From: Salibacteraceae bacterium | GTDB lineage: Bacteria; Bacteroidota; Bacteroidia; Flavobacteriales_G; Salibacteraceae | Assembly (NCBI GenBank): GCA_018401875.1 | Contig: JAGYJZ010000008.1 | Location: forward strand, 1-64,000 | Direction: 5' to 3' | DNA: 64,000 nt | In this document: positions 18,721-26,802 of the stretch, piece by piece | Layout of the letters: each line of letters opens with the position of its first letter | Numbering within the stretch: the first letter of the stretch is position 1 | Program-made: the position numbers and the translations under genes | Notes under the pieces: model-generated | What the model was told of the DNA's origin: nothing | What the model saw: the letters and a program-made list of their open reading frames with translations, nothing else | Databases searched by the model: none

Positions 18721-18861
18721 TACGAATTTTTTTCTTGTAAAATCAAAAGAAATGAAGAAGAAATGCGTTTTGACGGCAACAAATTGACTTCAGGCATCTA
18801 CATTGCGTCTTTCATTACAAACCATGGCACTTCTGAAACCATTCGCATTGTTAAGCACTAA
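18721..18861 (+). pseudogene. Fossil T9SS sorting-domain C terminus
   Basis: The frame ending at the TAA at 18859-18861 reads FDGNKLTSGIYIASFITNHG followed by TSETIRIVKH. This is the last part of a type A T9SS sorting domain (LxSGIYIxxF and a final basic strand). No upstream coding is left in that frame beyond about 18721, where degenerate repeat DNA begins. It overlaps the N-terminal codons of the next gene in a different frame. I infer a deleted secreted-protein gene whose tail remains. Confidence 0.65.
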
Positions 18862-20431
18862 ATCGTATAAGTTCATTCTTACAACAGCACTCCTTGTGGG
18901 GTGCTGTTTTTGCTTTCAATCGGTGATAGCGCAGTCTCCTTACTTTTTTAAGAGACTTGAAACCAAGCAAAATGCACTAGAAGGAGGTTTGAATGTTTTA
19001 GAGACTTCACCCTATCAATATTCCGCAATATTTAGTTCAATTTGGCCTAGCAAACCGTCTTGGTATGTCTATCATTTCAGAATTGATGGCAATTCAGGAG
19101 AACTCATCGATAGTGTTTATGTGGGACATAATGACACTTTAAGTGCTTGGCCCGGATTGAAAGGTTCCGCTTTTATCGATAAACAAAACAAAAATATTGT
19201 CATTGGAGGTGGGGGGTATGGAACCCCCATTACGAAAGCAAACCCAGTGGTTATAAAATTTTCCCTTCTTGATGTTGACTCCACATATGTTCTAATGTCA
19301 GAAGTAGACAGTTTCAATTACTATTCACAAGGAAAAGAAACTGTAGATGGAAACTACATTTTCTCAGGACAATCAGATATTGGCCCATCAAAGTATCCAA
19401 ACATGACGTTAACAAAAACAGATACCAACGGTAATGTGCTTTGGGAGGAATTTTATGGTACCGCTTGGCCAGACTATGGGTTAAGTGTCAACCTTAGCAC
19501 GGATGGCGGCTATTTTCTACTGGGAGAATCGGCAGGTTATGGACAAGACTTGTTGTATTCTTCAGATGCCATTCTCATCAAAACCGATAGCTTAGGCAAC
19601 GAGCAATGGCGCAGCACTTGGGGCGGCTATTACAGTGACTGCGCCTGGAATGTTGAACCCTTGGCTGATGGTGGTGCGGTGATTTGCGGCTGCGTTAGTA
19701 ATAACGAGTCCACAGAACAAATTGAAGGCTATATTAGAAGAATTGATCCATTTGGCGGATTGGTTTGGGAAAAAGCATTTGACTTTATACATCCGCTAGA
19801 AGGTGGTTGGCCAAATGTATTTAATATGTGTAGAATTCTACCCAATGGAAATATTGTTACCGCAGGATCTGGCCAAATAGTTACAACGGATTCAATAAGT
19901 GGTAGAGAAGTCCCTTGGCTCACTATTCTATCACCATCGGGCGAGGTACTTATGGATAGGGCATATATCAGCATAATCGGCACTCATTCTTCAGCTGTGT
20001 TTCAAGACATTCGGCTTACGCAAGATGGTGGGTTTATTGCTGGCGGCACCTACAATCCAAGCCAAAACGACTCGGGCAATCAAGATGTGTTCATCTTAAA
20101 ACTGGACGAGCGCGGCTGTGAATATCCTGAGTGTATTCCGCCTTTGGCGGTGGAGGAGCTAAAGGCTGAGAACGTAAATGTTATCGCTTATCCTAATCCT
20201 GCGCGCGACATACTTATTCTAAAATCAGACGCGCCAATCGTTAGCTATAGCATTGTAGATGCCATGGGCAAAAACATGCTGCATCCTTATTCAAAACCCA
20301 GTGGCTCGTCTACTGGCGGTTCTCATCGACTTGAAATTGATGTACGCGGTTTGCTTCCAGGGTTGTATTTCGTTCAACTCAACACTTCTGAGGGGTTGCA
20401 GGTGTTGAAGTTTGTGAGAGCTGCGAGGTAG
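18824..20431 (+). CDS. T9SS-sorted secreted protein, beta-propeller-like
   Basis: 535 residues if the ATG at 18824 is used; an in-frame TTG at 18803 would add seven residues. The hydrophobic signal segment (FILTTALLVGCC) ends at VIAQS. The body has repeated blade-like segments containing DGGYFLLGES, DGGAVICGC, NGNIVTAGSG and DGGFIAGGTY about 60-90 residues apart, typical of secreted beta-propellers. The C terminus is a type A sorting domain (AYPNPARDILILKS, LLPGLYFVQL). The start overlaps a fossil sorting domain, so the leader may have been rebuilt. Ligand or activity unknown. Confidence 0.82.
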   Translation: MALLKPFALLSTKSYKFILTTALLVGCCFCFQSVIAQSPYFFKRLETKQNALEGGLNVLETSPYQYSAIFSSIWPSKPSWYVYHFRIDGNSGELIDSVYVGHNDTLSAWPGLKGSAFIDKQNKNIVIGGGGYGTPITKANPVVIKFSLLDVDSTYVLMSEVDSFNYYSQGKETVDGNYIFSGQSDIGPSKYPNMTLTKTDTNGNVLWEEFYGTAWPDYGLSVNLSTDGGYFLLGESAGYGQDLLYSSDAILIKTDSLGNEQWRSTWGGYYSDCAWNVEPLADGGAVICGCVSNNESTEQIEGYIRRIDPFGGLVWEKAFDFIHPLEGGWPNVFNMCRILPNGNIVTAGSGQIVTTDSISGREVPWLTILSPSGEVLMDRAYISIIGTHSSAVFQDIRLTQDGGFIAGGTYNPSQNDSGNQDVFILKLDERGCEYPECIPPLAVEELKAENVNVIAYPNPARDILILKSDAPIVSYSIVDAMGKNMLHPYSKPSGSSTGGSHRLEIDVRGLLPGLYFVQLNTSEGLQVLKFVRAAR

Positions 20432-20440
20432 GTACTTGTC

Positions 20441-20613
20441 TGTCACTTCGAGTGGCGCGACCATAGGGAGCGATGTATCGAGAAGCAGACAGACATTAGA
20501 AACTTTCCTAGTCGTTCTCGCATCGCCTGCGGCAAGCCTTTGGCGGCCGAGGGATACGATCGGTGGGCTTTCGCGTTGAAAAGGTTAATCAACCGCGATC
20601 ACTCGAACTGACA
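20441..20613. repeat. Inverted-repeat unit U1 (no gene)
   Basis: 173 bp. Outer arms TGTCACTTCGAGTG and CACTCGAACTGACA are complementary at 13 of 14 positions; inner arms TATCGAGAA and TTCTCG...GATA are complementary but split by a 32-bp GC-rich module. Between them lie GCAGACAGACA and a short centre. It begins 10 nt after the stop of the T9SS protein. A 14-nt spacer (TAGATTTTATTGTT) joins it to the next unit. Confidence 0.85.
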
Positions 20614-20627
20614 TAGATTTTATTGTT

Positions 20628-21090
20628 TGTCACTTCGAGTGGCGCGACCGTAGGGAGCGATGTATCGAGAAGCAGACAGACAGTGCACTAAATAAACTTT
20701 TTCTTGCTTAAATTCTGAATTCGGTCCCAATCATCATTGATTAAGGCTTGCTTTTTGGCTTTTGACCATTTTTTCAATTGTTTCTCTTTTTCAATGGCAT
20801 GTTCTATTCTGGTGAAAGAACCAAACCATTTTAATTCAACGGGTCTTTTAGAAAAGGTATAACTTTCCTTATTCGATCCGCTTATATGTTCCTTTAGTCT
20901 TCTTTCGAGGTCATTTGTGACTCCAGTGTAAAATGATCCATCGGAACATTCTAATATGTAAACGAAATATGCCATTCTGGATGAGCAAAATAATCAAGAA
21001 TTATTAAACTTTTAGCATAGTCGTTCTCGATACGATCGGTAGGCTTTTGCGTTGTAAAGATTGTTTCAATTGCGATCACTCGAACTGACA
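20628..21090. mobile_element. Inverted-repeat element carrying a GIY-YIG nuclease gene (unit U2)
   Basis: The left arm (20628-about 20684) is nearly identical to the left arms of U1 and U4, and the right arm (21018-21090) to that of U3. The GIY-YIG gene lies between them where U1, U3 and U4 have only about 20 nt. Outer ends TGTCACTTCGAGTG / CACTCGAACTGACA and inner ends TATCGAGAA / TTCTCGATA are inverted repeats. I infer a 463-bp autonomous element with the other units as gene-less derivatives. No transposase is present, and no target-site duplication is evident. Confidence 0.6.
20688..20975 (-). CDS. GIY-YIG nuclease-family protein
   Basis: 95 residues starting MAYFVYILECSDGSFYTGVT. The GIY and YIG motifs appear as VYIL and YTG, followed by NDLERRLKEH (catalytic-Arg helix) and IEHAIEKEKQLKKW (with the metal-ligand Glu), the UPF0213/YhbQ-type single-domain layout. 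The domain cuts DNA with one metal ion. The tail is very basic (KAKKQALIND, SKKKFI), fitting DNA binding. It is embedded between the arms of an inverted-repeat unit, which suggests it acts on that repeat, as RAYT proteins do on REP sequences; that is an inference. Confidence 0.88.
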   Translation of the reverse strand: MAYFVYILECSDGSFYTGVTNDLERRLKEHISGSNKESYTFSKRPVELKWFGSFTRIEHAIEKEKQLKKWSKAKKQALINDDWDRIQNLSKKKFI

Positions 21091-21104
21091 TAGATTTTAT
21101 TGTC

Positions 21105-21252
21105 TGTCACTTCGAGTGTTTTTCGAAGCTTCAGCGGAGAAAAAAGTATCGAGAAGCAGACAGACATTGGACACTTTCCTAGTCGTTCTCGATACGATCG
21201 GTAAGTTTTTGCGTTGTAAAGATTATTTCAATTGCGATCACTCGAACTGACA
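21105..21252. repeat. Inverted-repeat unit U3 (variant left-arm module)
   Basis: 148 bp with intact outer and inner arms. Between CGAGTG and TATCGAGAA it carries an AT-flanked module (CGAAGCTTCAGCGGAG at 21124-21139) instead of the GCGCGACC...AGGGAGCGATG module of U1, U2 and U4. The right arm lacks the 32-bp GC-rich module. The spacer before it (TAGATTTTATTGTC) is nearly the one between U1 and U2. Confidence 0.85.
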
Positions 21253-21269
21253 GGGTGATGCTCATTGGC

Positions 21270-21452
21270 TGTCACTTCGAGTGGCGCGACCGCAGGGAGC
21301 GATGTATCGAGAAGCAGACAGACATTGGACACTTTCCTAGTCGTTCTCGCATCGCCTGCGGCAAGCCTTTGGCGGCCGAGGGATACGATCCGCCAGCTGT
21401 CGGATCACTCGAAGCGCCTCTGCAGAGCAGCTTTAGCGCTCGCAGACTGACA
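21270..21452. repeat. Inverted-repeat unit U4 (insertion in right arm)
   Basis: 183 bp. The left arm matches U1 and U2, and the inner right arm carries the 32-bp GC-rich module as in U1. The outer right arm is split: CACTCGA, then about 33 extra bases, then ACTGACA. The insert is itself partly self-complementary (CTGCAGAGCAG). Confidence 0.8.
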
Positions 21453-21466
21453 TTGAGATTATTGTC

Positions 21467-21513
21467 TGTCACTCCGAGTGGCGCGACCACAGGGAGTGAT
21501 GTATCGAGAAGCC
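21467..21513. repeat. Left half of an inverted-repeat unit (U5)
   Basis: TGTCACTCCGAGTG to TATCGAGAAGC, one mismatch in the outer arm relative to the others. The right half is missing; the rplT terminator follows directly, so the unit was truncated there or inserted only in part. Confidence 0.75.
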
Positions 21514-21530
21514 AACACCCCCAAAACAAA

Positions 21531-21563
21531 AAACCCGCACTGAATAAACAGTTGCGGGTTTTA
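21531..21563 (-). terminator. Rho-independent terminator of the thrS-infC-rpmI-rplT operon
   Basis: On the minus strand AAACCCGCAAC pairs with the GTGCGGGTTT copy across a 10-nt loop, followed by TTTTTTGTTTTGG. It lies 22 nt past the rplT stop. Confidence 0.85.
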
Positions 21564-21584
21564 AAATGAGTTTGAAATGAAATC

Positions 21585-21929
21585 TTACTTTACCTTCTCG
21601 ATGATGGCTTTGAAAGCTTCCGGGTTATTCATTGCTAAATCAGCAAGAACTTTTCTGTTAAGTTCGATTCCTGATTTGTTCAATTTACCCATGAATGCGC
21701 TGTAAGACAATCCGTGCTCTCTGGTTCCTGCGTTGATACGCTGAATCCAAAGTGAGCGGAAGTTTCTTTTCTTATGCTTACGTCCAACATACGAATAGCC
21801 CATTGCTTTTTCAACGGCATTCTTTGATACGGTCCACACATTTTTTCTACGACCAAAGTATCCTTTGGCCTGTTTCATGATTTTCTTGCGTCTTGCGCGT
21901 GACGCTACGCTGTTTACTGATCTTGGCAT
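21585..21929 (-). CDS. rplT: 50S ribosomal protein L20
   Basis: 114 residues, normal length: [32 protein letters not shown], then [15 protein letters not shown] in its local variant form ([16 protein letters not shown]). L20 is an early assembly protein of the large subunit and in several bacteria represses its own operon by binding mRNA. I see no clear L20-binding pseudoknot in the 101-nt space before it. Last gene of the thrS operon. Confidence 0.97.
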   Translation of the reverse strand: MPRSVNSVASRARRKKIMKQAKGYFGRRKNVWTVSKNAVEKAMGYSYVGRKHKKRNFRSLWIQRINAGTREHGLSYSAFMGKLNKSGIELNRKVLADLAMNNPEAFKAIIEKVK

Positions 21930-22030
21930 TTCTAATTTTGCTTTTTGGTTGTAAGCGCTCTCATTTCACTGAGGGACTTTATGCTCACACCCTGGTTAAA
22001 CACGATGTTCACCTTGCGATGAACAAACCT

Positions 22031-22228
22031 TTATTTAAGAGACAACAACTTTAAGATGTTATTCATGTCTCCTGGATGAACAAGCGTTGTTTTCGTCAAT
22101 CTTCTCTTTCTATCTTTCGACTTCTTAGTTAAGATGTGACTCTTAAACGCGTGCTTTCTCTTGATTTTCCCGGTACCTGTAAAGCGGAAACGCTTCTTAG
22201 CACTGGAATTGGTTTTCATTTTAGGCAT
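22031..22228 (-). CDS. rpmI: 50S ribosomal protein L35
   Basis: 65 residues, normal length: [20 protein letters not shown], a strongly basic protein ending [10 protein letters not shown]. It lies between infC and rplT, the order conserved across most bacteria. Confidence 0.97.
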   Translation of the reverse strand: MPKMKTNSSAKKRFRFTGTGKIKRKHAFKSHILTKKSKDRKRRLTKTTLVHPGDMNNILKLLSLK

Positions 22229-22264
22229 CGCTTCCTATGTATTAAACTATTGATTAATTACTAC

Positions 22265-22804
22265 TTACTTTTTCTTCTTTGGGGCGAGCATCATAATCAT
22301 GCGCTTCCCTTCTAACTTCGGCATTTGCTCTACCATTCCTACTTCTTCCACTTCGGTGGCTAACTTCAACAACAAGATTTCACCTTTGTCTTTGAATAAA
22401 ATAGAACGGCCTTTAAAGAACACAAACGCCTTGATCTTCGATCCTTCTTCTAAAAACTTCAGTGCATGCTTCTTTTTGAATTCATAGTCATGCTCATCGG
22501 TGTTAGGCCCAAATCGAATCTCTTTTACAACAACCTTTTGCGCCTTGCTTTTGATCTCCTTTTGCTTCTTCTTTTGGTCGTACAAGAATTTCTTGTAATC
22601 CAAAATCTTCACAACAGGTGGATCAGCTTTTTCAGAAATGATAACGAGGTCAAGACCAGCCTCCTTGGCTAGCTTTAACGCTTCACTGGTTGGCAAAACT
22701 TGAGGTTCACCATCTCCTACAATTCTTACACGCGGAACCCGGATGTTTTCGTTGATCGGGTGTTCCGGTTCTTCTCTTCTCGGTTTTCTGAACGGCTTTC
22801 TAAT
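22265..22804 (-). CDS. infC: Translation initiation factor IF-3, AUU start
   Basis: 179 residues. Family sequence extends upstream of the first ATG-initiated frame: [20 protein letters not shown] is coded without a stop and belongs to the IF3 N domain. In this frame a TAA lies at 22811-22813, leaving only GAA, GAT and ATT before the family sequence, so the start must be ATT at 22804-22802. IF3 prevents premature subunit joining and proofreads start codons; an AUU start lets it repress its own translation, as established in E. coli. The C domain ends in MLAPKKKK. Confidence 0.95.
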   Translation of the reverse strand: MRKPFRKPRREEPEHPINENIRVPRVRIVGDGEPQVLPTSEALKLAKEAGLDLVIISEKADPPVVKILDYKKFLYDQKKKQKEIKSKAQKVVVKEIRFGPNTDEHDYEFKKKHALKFLEEGSKIKAFVFFKGRSILFKDKGEILLLKLATEVEEVGMVEQMPKLEGKRMIMMLAPKKKK

Positions 22805-22819
22805 ATCTTCTTAAATTAA

Positions 22820-24760
22820 TTATACTTCTAGTTGACTCTTCACTTCATTCGTAACGAATTGCGCGAATTCTTCAATCGACATTGTCCCTTGATCTCCTTC
22901 TCCTTGCTTTCTCACAGATACCTTTCCTTCTTCCAATTCCTTTTCACCTATCACTAGCATGATCGGAACCTTAGCAATTTCGGCATCTCTGATCTTCTTC
23001 CCTACTTTCTCGCCCCTTTCGTCAATGGAGGCGCGAATATCGTAATTTTCAAGGGATTGTAAAATGTTTTTGCATCCCTCGTTGAATTTTTCACTGATTG
23101 GTAAAATTCGAACCTGCTCTGGAGCCAACCAAAGTGGAAATTTACCGGCATAATGTTCGATCAAAAATCCAATAAAACGCTCGTGTGTTCCAAGCGGGGC
23201 GCGGTGTATGACGATCGGGTGCTCTTGTTCATTCTTCGCATTCGTAAACGTTAAATTAAAACTCAGCGGCTGAGCAAAATCTACTTGATTTGTTGCCAAC
23301 GTAAATTCTTTTCCGATCACACTGTAAATCTGAACGTCAATCTTCGGACCGTAAAAAGCGGCTTCATCGGCTACCTCCTTGTAAGGAATTCCAGAATTGA
23401 TAAGCACTTCGCGCACCATATCTTCCGTTTCTTTCCACAATTCAGGTTTATCCACATATTTTTTGCCCAACTTGGCAGGGTCGTGGGTTGAAAAGCGCAT
23501 GATGTATTTATCGACTCCAAAAATCTTGAAGTACTTAATGTACATCTCGTTTACGGCCCTAAACTCAGCTTCAAACTGATCTTTCGTGCAGTAAATGTGT
23601 GCGTCATTCATTTGGAGAGAACGCACGCGCATCAACCCGAATAACTCGCCTGATTTTTCATAGCGGTAGCACGTTCCATATTCCGCCAATCGCAACGGTA
23701 GGTCTTTGTAGCTTTTAGGAGTCGCATCAAAAATCTTGTGGTGATGCGGGCAGTTCATTGCCTTTAAATAGTAGGTGCTTCCATCCAACTCCATCGGAGG
23801 AAACATACTGTCTTTATAGTAAGGCAAGTGTCCGCTGGTTAAATACAAACTCTCTTTGGCGATGTGCGGAGAACGCACCCTTTTGTAACCTGCTTTTTTC
23901 TCCGTTTTCTTCGCTAATTCTTCCAATTGCTCGATTAAAAAAGCTCCGTTTGGCAACCACAATGGCAATCCAGGTCCGATGTCGTCATCGAAGGTAAAAA
24001 GCTCCAATTCTTTTCCGAGTTTTCGGTGGTCGCGCTTTTTTGCTTCTTCCAGCATTTCGAGGTAGTCCTCCAACTCTTTTTGCTTTGGAAAAGTAATCCC
24101 GTAAATACGAGTGAGCATTTTGTTTTTCTCATCACCACGCCAGTAGGCGCCTGCTACTGAAAGCAATTTCACTGCTTTGATATAGCCGGTGTGCGGAATG
24201 TGCGGACCGCGACACAAATCTGTAAAATTTCCCTGTGTGTAAAAGGTAATGCTACCGTCTTCAAGGTCGTTGATCAATTCGAGTTTGTACGGATCTTTTC
24301 GTTCTTGAAAATATGCGAGGGCATCTGCTTTTGATATTTCTTGACGCACAAACTGGTTTTTCTCGCGCGCCAATTCCACCATTTTCTTCTCTACCTTTTG
24401 GAGGTCTTCGTCAGAGAAATTATAGTCTTCAAAATCGATGTCGTAGTAAAAACCATTCTCTATCGGTGGTCCGATCGCGAGTTTTATACCCGGGTAAAAG
24501 AACTCGAGTGCCTCGGCCATCAGGTGTGCAGAGCTGTGCCACATGGTTGATTTTCCTTCCTCATCATTCCATGTGAGCAACTGCAATTGAGCATCATGAT
24601 TGATGGGGCGACTGGCATCCCAAACCTGTCCATTAACTTTGGCTGATAGCACATTACGAGCAAGTCCTTCGCTGATTGATAACGCCACATCCATTGCGGT
24701 TGTTCCCGCTTCGAACTGCTTTACAGATCCGTCAGGCAATGAAATATTGATGTTGCTCAT
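22820..24760 (-). CDS. thrS: Threonine-tRNA ligase
   Basis: 646 residues with the standard order: TGS domain (1-60), the second editing domain with HSSAHLMAEALE, and a class II catalytic core with MNCPHHHKIF, RYEKSGELFGLMRVR and the C-terminal anticodon-binding domain. It charges tRNA-Thr. It heads the thrS-infC-rpmI-rplT operon; infC follows after 15 nt. A perfect TAnnTTTG element lies upstream. No T-box or Thr-tRNA-like operator is evident in the short leader. Confidence 0.97.
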   Translation of the reverse strand: MSNINISLPDGSVKQFEAGTTAMDVALSISEGLARNVLSAKVNGQVWDASRPINHDAQLQLLTWNDEEGKSTMWHSSAHLMAEALEFFYPGIKLAIGPPIENGFYYDIDFEDYNFSDEDLQKVEKKMVELAREKNQFVRQEISKADALAYFQERKDPYKLELINDLEDGSITFYTQGNFTDLCRGPHIPHTGYIKAVKLLSVAGAYWRGDEKNKMLTRIYGITFPKQKELEDYLEMLEEAKKRDHRKLGKELELFTFDDDIGPGLPLWLPNGAFLIEQLEELAKKTEKKAGYKRVRSPHIAKESLYLTSGHLPYYKDSMFPPMELDGSTYYLKAMNCPHHHKIFDATPKSYKDLPLRLAEYGTCYRYEKSGELFGLMRVRSLQMNDAHIYCTKDQFEAEFRAVNEMYIKYFKIFGVDKYIMRFSTHDPAKLGKKYVDKPELWKETEDMVREVLINSGIPYKEVADEAAFYGPKIDVQIYSVIGKEFTLATNQVDFAQPLSFNLTFTNAKNEQEHPIVIHRAPLGTHERFIGFLIEHYAGKFPLWLAPEQVRILPISEKFNEGCKNILQSLENYDIRASIDERGEKVGKKIRDAEIAKVPIMLVIGEKELEEGKVSVRKQGEGDQGTMSIEEFAQFVTNEVKSQLEV

Positions 24761-24788
24761 GTGCTTATTTTTTCAAAACAAAGGGCGG

Positions 24789-24796
24789 CAAAGGTA
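24789..24796 (-). promoter_or_regulatory. -7 promoter element of the thrS operon
   Basis: Minus strand TACCTTTG, a perfect TAnnTTTG match, about 29 nt upstream of the thrS ATG. The -33 position 19 nt further up reads TTTA rather than TTTG. Confidence 0.55.
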
Positions 24797-24850
24797 AGGC
24801 GTTCAATCAGGATATAAATGATCTGGAAAAGAAAACTCACGCGGAGATAA

Positions 24851-26506
24851 TTAACGCAACACTTTTCTTACAAAAGCCACTGAAAAATAGCCCATTAAAA
24901 ACACGCCAACATAACCTTCGAGGCTGGCGAAAAAGCGCATGATTCCCACCGGATAAAACTCACCGTAGCCAATGGTTAAAAACGTAATTGCGCTGTAATA
25001 GAACGCCTTGCCCACCGGATTCATATTCTCGAGCACCTCTCCTCCACCCGTGTCGATGTAGGTATCAGCTACCAGGGGAAGCACCAAATACAACACACTA
25101 AACAACGTGTAAATGACGGATACAGAAAAGAGCACGCGCAGCGGTTCGGTGGCATACAATCCAATTTTATCGAACAGCAACCATTTCGAAAATGCAGTTG
25201 GATAGGCCCACAGCGCACTCACAGGATTGTTCTTTATTGAGTATTCCACATCGGCTTTCAATTCGAAGCGCTTGTACCAAATGTAGGCCCGATCTTCATC
25301 GCTGTATCGGCCAGTGCTGTTGTAGCTTTCCTTCAAAACGAGGAATTGATCAGATTTTTGGCGCTGTGTGGTTTCTTCCTGGGATAGAATTAAGTTAAGC
25401 ACATCGTTGCGCTCCCAATCGATGTAAAGATTTCCCAAATTCCGCATTCCGCTAAACACCATTTGCTTCATGCGCACCGGAGCTTTTGATGTGGGCATAA
25501 GGTCGATGATGTCGCGCACGATGGTATCAGACAAATCGAGCACTTCCACTTCATTCACGCGCAAGTCAACGTAGTTATTAAACTGACAAAGCTTGAAAGA
25601 CAACATGCGCGCTGAAGCGTTGAAGAATGACAAACTTCCATTGCCAAACGTGGCATTGTCGAAAATAAAATCAGAAGTGGAAGTGGCTTCCTGAAAATTG
25701 ATGTTGCCATCGCCAAACACGGCCGATCGAAAAACCACTTTCCCTGACTTGAAATCTGCTTCTGAAAAATCGATTTCACCGTTGCCAAAATTTGTCCGTT
25801 TGAAATCCACTTTCCCCTCGCCAAAGTCGACCCGCTTGAAAGAAACTTCACTTCCACCAAACGTTGATTTATCGAATGTAATCAAGCCTTTACCAAAACA
25901 GGTGTAGTGAAAATCAACCTTTCCAAGACCAAAGTTTACTTCTCGGAAACTGATGTTTGCGTCACCAAAATCGCAGTTTACAAATTGAATATCACCGGTT
26001 TCAAACAATGCGTGGTCAAACGACACTGTTTTTGATTGGAACGAAGCGTATTGAAAATTGGCCGCTCCGGCACCAAAATGACTCAGCGAGAAATCGGTGA
26101 TGGAGGCACAGAACTTAGCCGTAAAAAACGACAACGGGCCGTCACCAAAAAGTGAGTTGGCAAAGCTTGTAGAGCTTCCTGTGAAATTGGCAAAACTAAA
26201 GTCGCACGGTTCAACACCATCAAAATACGCCCAGCAAGCGCTAAAATCAAGTAAATCGATAACACAATCGGGAGAAAGCGACCTGGTTTTTCGGTAGTGC
26301 TTCAGTGAGAAATCTTTGACATACCTCATGTCCAACACTACGGATTGTTTTTCGTCAATGCGTTGATAAACTTCTTCAGCCGTCACGATGCCTAGTCGAA
26401 GACGCTCTTGTTGACGCCCGTGCATATCAGTAAGCGAAACAATTACACTTTCGCGGCAATCTTCAAATGGTTCCTTCGAAAATTCGAGTTCAATATGTGT
26501 TGGCAA
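24851..26506 (-). CDS. Beta-solenoid protein fused to a two-TM potassium-channel pore
   Basis: 551 residues. An N-terminal part of about 100 residues is followed by about 15 tandem dodecapeptide repeats (about 104-305) of the type FGxGxVxFxxxx, for example FGEGKVDFKRTN; this is a pentapeptide-related right-handed beta-helix. The C terminus is a channel: TM1 (LRVLFSVSVIYTLFSVLYL), pore helix and selectivity filter TIGYGE at 511-516, then TM2 (GYVGVFLMGYFSVAFV). The filter predicts K+ conduction as a tetramer. The solenoid probably forms a large cytoplasmic gating or sensing domain. No RCK or cyclic-nucleotide domain is present. Confidence 0.85.
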   Translation of the reverse strand: MPTHIELEFSKEPFEDCRESVIVSLTDMHGRQQERLRLGIVTAEEVYQRIDEKQSVVLDMRYVKDFSLKHYRKTRSLSPDCVIDLLDFSACWAYFDGVEPCDFSFANFTGSSTSFANSLFGDGPLSFFTAKFCASITDFSLSHFGAGAANFQYASFQSKTVSFDHALFETGDIQFVNCDFGDANISFREVNFGLGKVDFHYTCFGKGLITFDKSTFGGSEVSFKRVDFGEGKVDFKRTNFGNGEIDFSEADFKSGKVVFRSAVFGDGNINFQEATSTSDFIFDNATFGNGSLSFFNASARMLSFKLCQFNNYVDLRVNEVEVLDLSDTIVRDIIDLMPTSKAPVRMKQMVFSGMRNLGNLYIDWERNDVLNLILSQEETTQRQKSDQFLVLKESYNSTGRYSDEDRAYIWYKRFELKADVEYSIKNNPVSALWAYPTAFSKWLLFDKIGLYATEPLRVLFSVSVIYTLFSVLYLVLPLVADTYIDTGGGEVLENMNPVGKAFYYSAITFLTIGYGEFYPVGIMRFFASLEGYVGVFLMGYFSVAFVRKVLR

Positions 26507-26802
26507 GGCATAATGGATTTAGACGACTAAAATGCAATTTCTTGGTGAAACTTCATGCAAAGAATGGATTTCAACCAATTCGAGAATAACTATTGCTCGC
26601 TATTGCATAGCCGATGGAGATGGCTTATCATTGCTTATAATCTATCGATCACTCAATTGGATTTGCAAAAAATCGTAAATCCATCAAACAGAATTTTAAT
26701 AAATAACTCAGCTTTTAAAAGGCTAACAGGCGATGAGAACGAAAACAAATAAACGTGCATCGATCTTTAGACAACTGTTAGCGCACATTAAAAATTAAAA
26801 AC
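26507..26802. other. AT-rich intergenic stretch at the start of the cassette region
   Basis: About 296 bp. A 65-codon plus-strand frame (26555-26752) has no family character and I do not call it. Near the end, ACAACTGTTAGCGCACATT at 26772-26790 resembles the right end of the hairpin sites found between the following genes. Confidence 0.4.

Noticed and set aside
20441-21090. Classical DDE transposon
   Set aside because: There are inverted arms but no transposase gene and no visible target duplication; the only enzyme gene is GIY-YIG.
20441-21513. CRISPR array
   Set aside because: Units are 148-463 bp palindromic elements with variable modules and near-constant spacers, not short repeats with unique spacers.
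21255-21569. Several overlapping frames on both strands in the repeat cluster
   Set aside because: They follow the repeat arms and modules, show no family character, and recur wherever the repeat occurs.
26555-26752. 65-codon plus-strand frame before the cassette genes
   Set aside because: No domain, no promoter or ribosome-site support, and composition like the intergenic DNA around it.
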